A stretch of 64,000 nt of DNA, from positions 7,440,001 to 7,504,000 of the forward strand of contig CBDDJS010000001.1 of NCBI GenBank assembly GCA_965229785.1. Direction: 5' to 3'. The stretch is from JAWPMT01 sp965229785. Lineage in GTDB: Bacteria; Bacteroidota; Bacteroidia; Cytophagales; Cyclobacteriaceae. The notes under the pieces are model-generated. The model saw only the letters and a list, made by a program, of their open reading frames with translations. It did not search any database and was not told where the DNA came from. Shown here piece after piece: positions 61,466 to 64,000 of the stretch. The translations under genes and the position numbers were made by a program. Position 1 is the first letter of the stretch. Every line of letters starts with the position of its first letter.

Positions 61466-62157
61466 TGAAAAGTAAAGTTGCAATTGTTACTGCCGCCAGT
61501 AAAGGGATGGGGGCAGCGTCAGCCCGGGCTTTGGCCAAAGCAGGCTATCGGCTGGTACTGATGTCACGTACGGAAGCGATCTATGATATTGCGGATGAGC
61601 TTAGTGCCCGACCTTTGATGGGTTCGGTGGAAAAACAGGAAGATTTGAAACGAACTGTGGACCTGGCTTACGAGAAGTATGGCCGTATTGACACAGTGGT
61701 AAACAATACCGGACATTCGGCAAAGGGAGAGTTGTTGGAGATTTCTGATCAGGAATGGGCAAAAGGTTTTGAGCTTTTACTGATGAATGTCATTCGAATA
61801 TCCCGAATGGTCACCCCCATCATGCAATCACAAGGAGGTGGGAGTCTCATTAATATTTCCACATTTGCCGCTCAGGACCCTTCATCAAAATTTCCCGTTT
61901 CCTCTGTGGCGCGAGCTTCCCTGACGGCTTTTTGTAAGTTGTATGCCCGCGAATACGGCGCTTTTAATATCCGAATGAATAACGTATTGCCGGGATATAT
62001 TTCCAGTTATCCCGCAGATGAGGAAACGATCAATACCATTCCTATGCTCAGGCAGGGCAAACCTCCGGAGGTAGCTGATTTGGTTGCTTTCCTTGCTTCC
62101 GAAGGGTCAAGTTACATTACAGGTCAGGACATTCTGATCGATGGAGGATTAGTATGA
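61465..62157 (+). CDS. SDR-family oxidoreductase with altered catalytic tetrad
   Basis: A 230-residue short-chain dehydrogenase/reductase. The cofactor motif is TAASKGMG (about 9-16) and VNNTGHSAKGELLEI carries the N of NNxG. The Ser in LINISTFAAQ is present. Where YxxxK is expected, the sequence is SSVAR, so both Tyr and Lys are replaced. A known subgroup lacks these residues and its activity is unclear. The start is GTG at 61465, overlapping the TAG of the carboxylase gene, so they are co-translated. Confidence 0.8.
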   Translation: MKSKVAIVTAASKGMGAASARALAKAGYRLVLMSRTEAIYDIADELSARPLMGSVEKQEDLKRTVDLAYEKYGRIDTVVNNTGHSAKGELLEISDQEWAKGFELLLMNVIRISRMVTPIMQSQGGGSLINISTFAAQDPSSKFPVSSVARASLTAFCKLYAREYGAFNIRMNNVLPGYISSYPADEETINTIPMLRQGKPPEVADLVAFLASEGSSYITGQDILIDGGLV

Positions 62158-62248
62158 TTTATTTTGTATTATTCTGTGAAGGAGTATGTACTTATTAAGA
62201 ACCTGTTAGCCTTGATATGATTCTTTATGGGTAGGACGTTAAGGAGTT

Positions 62249-62782
62249 ATGAAAACCATAACAACCTACTTTACCCATTTCGTTTTTGTTTTTAGTTCAT
62301 TTTACATTTCAGCTCAAGACCAGCCAGAACCTGATCCCAGGTTTAATCGATGGGAACTCGTATTGACCAGTAATGCAGAGCTTGTGCATTCCGATGGAGA
62401 TCTTTTTCGGAGAGGAAGAAGTGCCTTGCAAGTAGGATACCACTTGAATAAGGTACTTATTGCAGGTGTAGAATCCTCATTGGCGACCAATGGCAGATCT
62501 GTTTTTGCTCAGGCTTACTTCAAATACAGGAAATCGATCAATGATGATTTCTTTTGGTATGTCCAGGGAGATGCAGGATATGAATGGTCGACATTTTCCA
62601 GGTCCGATTATGAATTCATAGACGGTGAATTTGTCGTGGTGTCTACGCGGGAAGGCCGAAGAGATCGTTTTCGGTCCGATGTGACCATCGGATTTGAATA
62701 CCTCTTTGCCACACAATGGGGAGCCCTAGCTAACCTCAATTTTATGGAAGGCGTGGGAGCAGGAATACGTTACAACTTTTAA
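62249..62782 (+). CDS. Exported small beta-barrel protein, copy 1 of a tandem pair
   Basis: A 177-residue protein with a signal peptide (about 1-22, ending FYISAQ). It ends with aromatic-terminal strands (GAGIRYNF), typical for outer-membrane barrels. It shares with the next gene the pattern RSALQVG--LNKV, YFKYRKS-N, W-VQGDAGYE and a C-terminal F, so the two came from a duplication. Function unknown. Confidence 0.65.
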   Translation: MKTITTYFTHFVFVFSSFYISAQDQPEPDPRFNRWELVLTSNAELVHSDGDLFRRGRSALQVGYHLNKVLIAGVESSLATNGRSVFAQAYFKYRKSINDDFFWYVQGDAGYEWSTFSRSDYEFIDGEFVVVSTREGRRDRFRSDVTIGFEYLFATQWGALANLNFMEGVGAGIRYNF

Positions 62783-62794
62783 AACAACCTAATC

Positions 62795-63337
62795 ATGATG
62801 AATCAAATTAAATTAAGCTGCTTCTTTCTGTGCCTTACTATGACCTTAATGGCACAGGAAACTGACCCGATAACCCCTTTGCCTAAATGGGAAGTAGTAG
62901 CTCTCGGCACCCCTGTTTTTAATTCTGGTAATTCTAATGAAGACCAGAAGGGTGCCCGTTTGTCTTTACAAGTGGGAAAGGTGGTCAATAAGAACTTGTC
63001 GCTCGGATTGCGTCCTTCCTATGAGTTTCATGGGCATCGGGCGATCCGGGGAGCATTACAGGTTTATGCCAAATACCGAAAATGGTTCAATTCTAAAGCC
63101 AATTGGTTCGTGCAAAGTGAGCTGGGTTACGGCTTTGAGGAATTGTATTCGACAAGGGTCTTCTCCCCGGGAATTGGTCAGGAAAGGATCATTACCCGCA
63201 ACCATGAAGGAATGTATTGGCAAACCAGATTAGATATGGGCCTGGGATTGGAGTTTTACCTGTTCGAAGGTATTCAGGGGCTGTTGGTGCTGAACACCGG
63301 GCAGGGCATAGAAATGGGTTTAAGGAAGACTTTCTGA
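62795..63337 (+). CDS. Exported small beta-barrel protein, copy 2 of a tandem pair
   Basis: A 180-residue paralogue of the preceding gene, 12 bases downstream. It has a signal peptide (about 1-21, ending TLMAQ), then LSLQVGKVVNKNLSLGLRPS, VYAKYRKWFNSKANWFVQSE and the C-terminal GIEMGLRKTF. The strand pattern indicates a small outer-membrane barrel. It is followed by a terminator, so the pair forms one unit. Confidence 0.65.
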   Translation: MMNQIKLSCFFLCLTMTLMAQETDPITPLPKWEVVALGTPVFNSGNSNEDQKGARLSLQVGKVVNKNLSLGLRPSYEFHGHRAIRGALQVYAKYRKWFNSKANWFVQSELGYGFEELYSTRVFSPGIGQERIITRNHEGMYWQTRLDMGLGLEFYLFEGIQGLLVLNTGQGIEMGLRKTF

Positions 63338-63369
63338 CATCATTATTGTTCAACTGAATTGATTTGTGA

Positions 63370-63398
63370 AACAGCTCTGAAGTTCGGAGCTGTTTTTT
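63370..63398 (+). terminator. Terminator of the beta-barrel gene pair
   Basis: Stem AACAGCTC / GAGCTGTT with a 9-base loop, followed by four more T residues. It lies 32 bases after the stop codon. The remaining 137 bases up to the next gene show no clear promoter; the nearest hit, TAATAATTTG around 63514, is not an exact match. Confidence 0.85.
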
Positions 63399-63535
63399 AT
63401 TTACAGACATTCAAAAGGGCTTTTTATTGAGAAGTACCCTCCAGTCATTTATTTTTCCATTGGATCACACTTTATGCGTAAGGTCTTACCAGCGTTGATT
63501 AAATTTCGTACCTAATAATTTGAAACAAGTATTTG

Positions 63536-64000
63536 ATGGATAACAAAAGCAGGGAATTTCTATACAACTACCTCAATAACGCGGCACCTACGGGATTTGA
63601 GTCAAGTGGCCAACAGATCTGGCTCGACTACTTAAAACCCTATATTCATGAGCATTTCACCGATGTTTATGGTACGGCTGTCGGCGTGATCAATCCTGAT
63701 CATAAATACAAAGTAGTCATTGAAGGACATGCGGATGAAATTTCATGGTTCGTCAATTACATCAATGACAAAGGCTATATCTATGTGATCCGAAATGGCG
63801 GTTCCGATCATCAGATCGCTCCTTCTAAACGCGTAAACATCCATACGAAGAATGGTATTGTGAAAGGAATCTTTGGGTGGCCTGCCATTCACGTAAGAAA
63901 GGAAAAAGAAGACGCACCTTCATTGAAAAATATATTCATTGACGTGGGAGCCAGTTCTAAAGAAGAAGTAGAAGAAATGGGGATCCATGTTGGTTCCGTG
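63536..64000 (+). CDS. M42 family metallopeptidase (glutamyl aminopeptidase-like), N-terminal part
   Basis: The frame from ATG 63536 is open to the end of the window (155 codons), so the gene is truncated there. The N terminus AAPTGFESSGQQIWLDYL and the segment VVIEGHADEISWFVNYINDK contain the first metal ligands (His and Asp in GHADE) of M42 aminopeptidases. NGGSDHQIAPSKRVNIHTKN follows, the insert that leads into the tetrahedral-shell domain. It has no signal peptide; it would be a cytoplasmic aminopeptidase that trims peptides. The rest of the metal site is outside the window. Confidence 0.88.
   Translation, partial: MDNKSREFLYNYLNNAAPTGFESSGQQIWLDYLKPYIHEHFTDVYGTAVGVINPDHKYKVVIEGHADEISWFVNYINDKGYIYVIRNGGSDHQIAPSKRVNIHTKNGIVKGIFGWPAIHVRKEKEDAPSLKNIFIDVGASSKEEVEEMGIHVGSV

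Noticed and set aside
1..64000. Mobile elements, phage genes, CRISPR arrays, toxin-antitoxin or defence systems
   Set aside because: I looked for transposase motifs, integrases, terminal repeats, regular repeat-spacer arrays and typical defence domains and found none.

Overview
The window is a 64-kb piece of a Bacteroidota chromosome, most likely from the order Cytophagales. Four things point there: promoters of the form TTG-N19-TAnnTTTG, start codons with almost no Shine-Dalgarno sequence, exported proteins whose signal peptides end in SFSQ or AQ, and the gene orders tRNA-Tyr/Gly/Thr-tuf-tRNA-Trp-secE-nusG and rplQ...carA-eno. The phylum is well supported. The order is an inference, and I cannot name a genus. 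Coding density is very high, no gap between genes exceeds 300 bases, and I see no rRNA, CRISPR array, insertion sequence or phage.

Region 1 (1-18.1 kb) is mixed housekeeping. It holds the end of an ExbD-like gene, a flavin amine oxidase, an AhpD-like protein divergent from its probable TetR regulator, an exported M24 peptidase, ftsH, rsfS, birA, ahcY coupled to a methyltransferase and a GT-D-type protein, a Wzi-like outer-membrane protein with a GT4 glycosyltransferase, a SigR/RsrA-like sigma/anti-sigma pair, gmk-nadD, a FISUMP lipoprotein-like exported protein, pyrH-frr and a biotin carrier protein.

Region 2 (18.2-48.9 kb) is one continuous block of transcription and translation genes. In order: tRNA-Tyr, tRNA-Gly, tRNA-Thr, tuf, tRNA-Trp, secE, nusG, rplK, rplA, rplJ, rplL, rpoB, rpoC, a DUF3467 gene, rpsL, rpsG, fusA, rpsJ, then the S10, spc and alpha operons to rplQ. 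Genes are tightly coupled, often through TAATG stop/start overlaps. At least five internal promoters subdivide the block, and these share an unusual start-site sequence (TTTGCA-YCC-TTTTT).

Region 3 (48.9-53.6 kb) is a five-gene glycan locus: two GT4 glycosyltransferases, a MurG-like transferase, an exported protein of unknown function and an unknown two-helix membrane protein. It lies between rplQ and carA-eno, which are normally adjacent in this phylum.

Region 4 (53.7-64 kb) carries carA-eno, a FtsB/DivIC-like gene, several small outer-membrane beta-barrel proteins including a tandem duplicate pair, a four-EF-hand protein resembling calerythrin and sarcoplasmic calcium-binding proteins, an Ldh_2-type dehydrogenase with an exopolyphosphatase, an acyl-CoA carboxylase beta subunit coupled to an unusual SDR protein, and the start of an M42 aminopeptidase.

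Most of the window is conserved core genome. I found no convincing entirely new system. The best leads are the shared start-site signature of the translation promoters, the TetR operator overlapping two promoters with a possibly leaderless mRNA, the SigR/RsrA-like module, the EF-hand protein, and the glycan locus with its unknown membrane protein.
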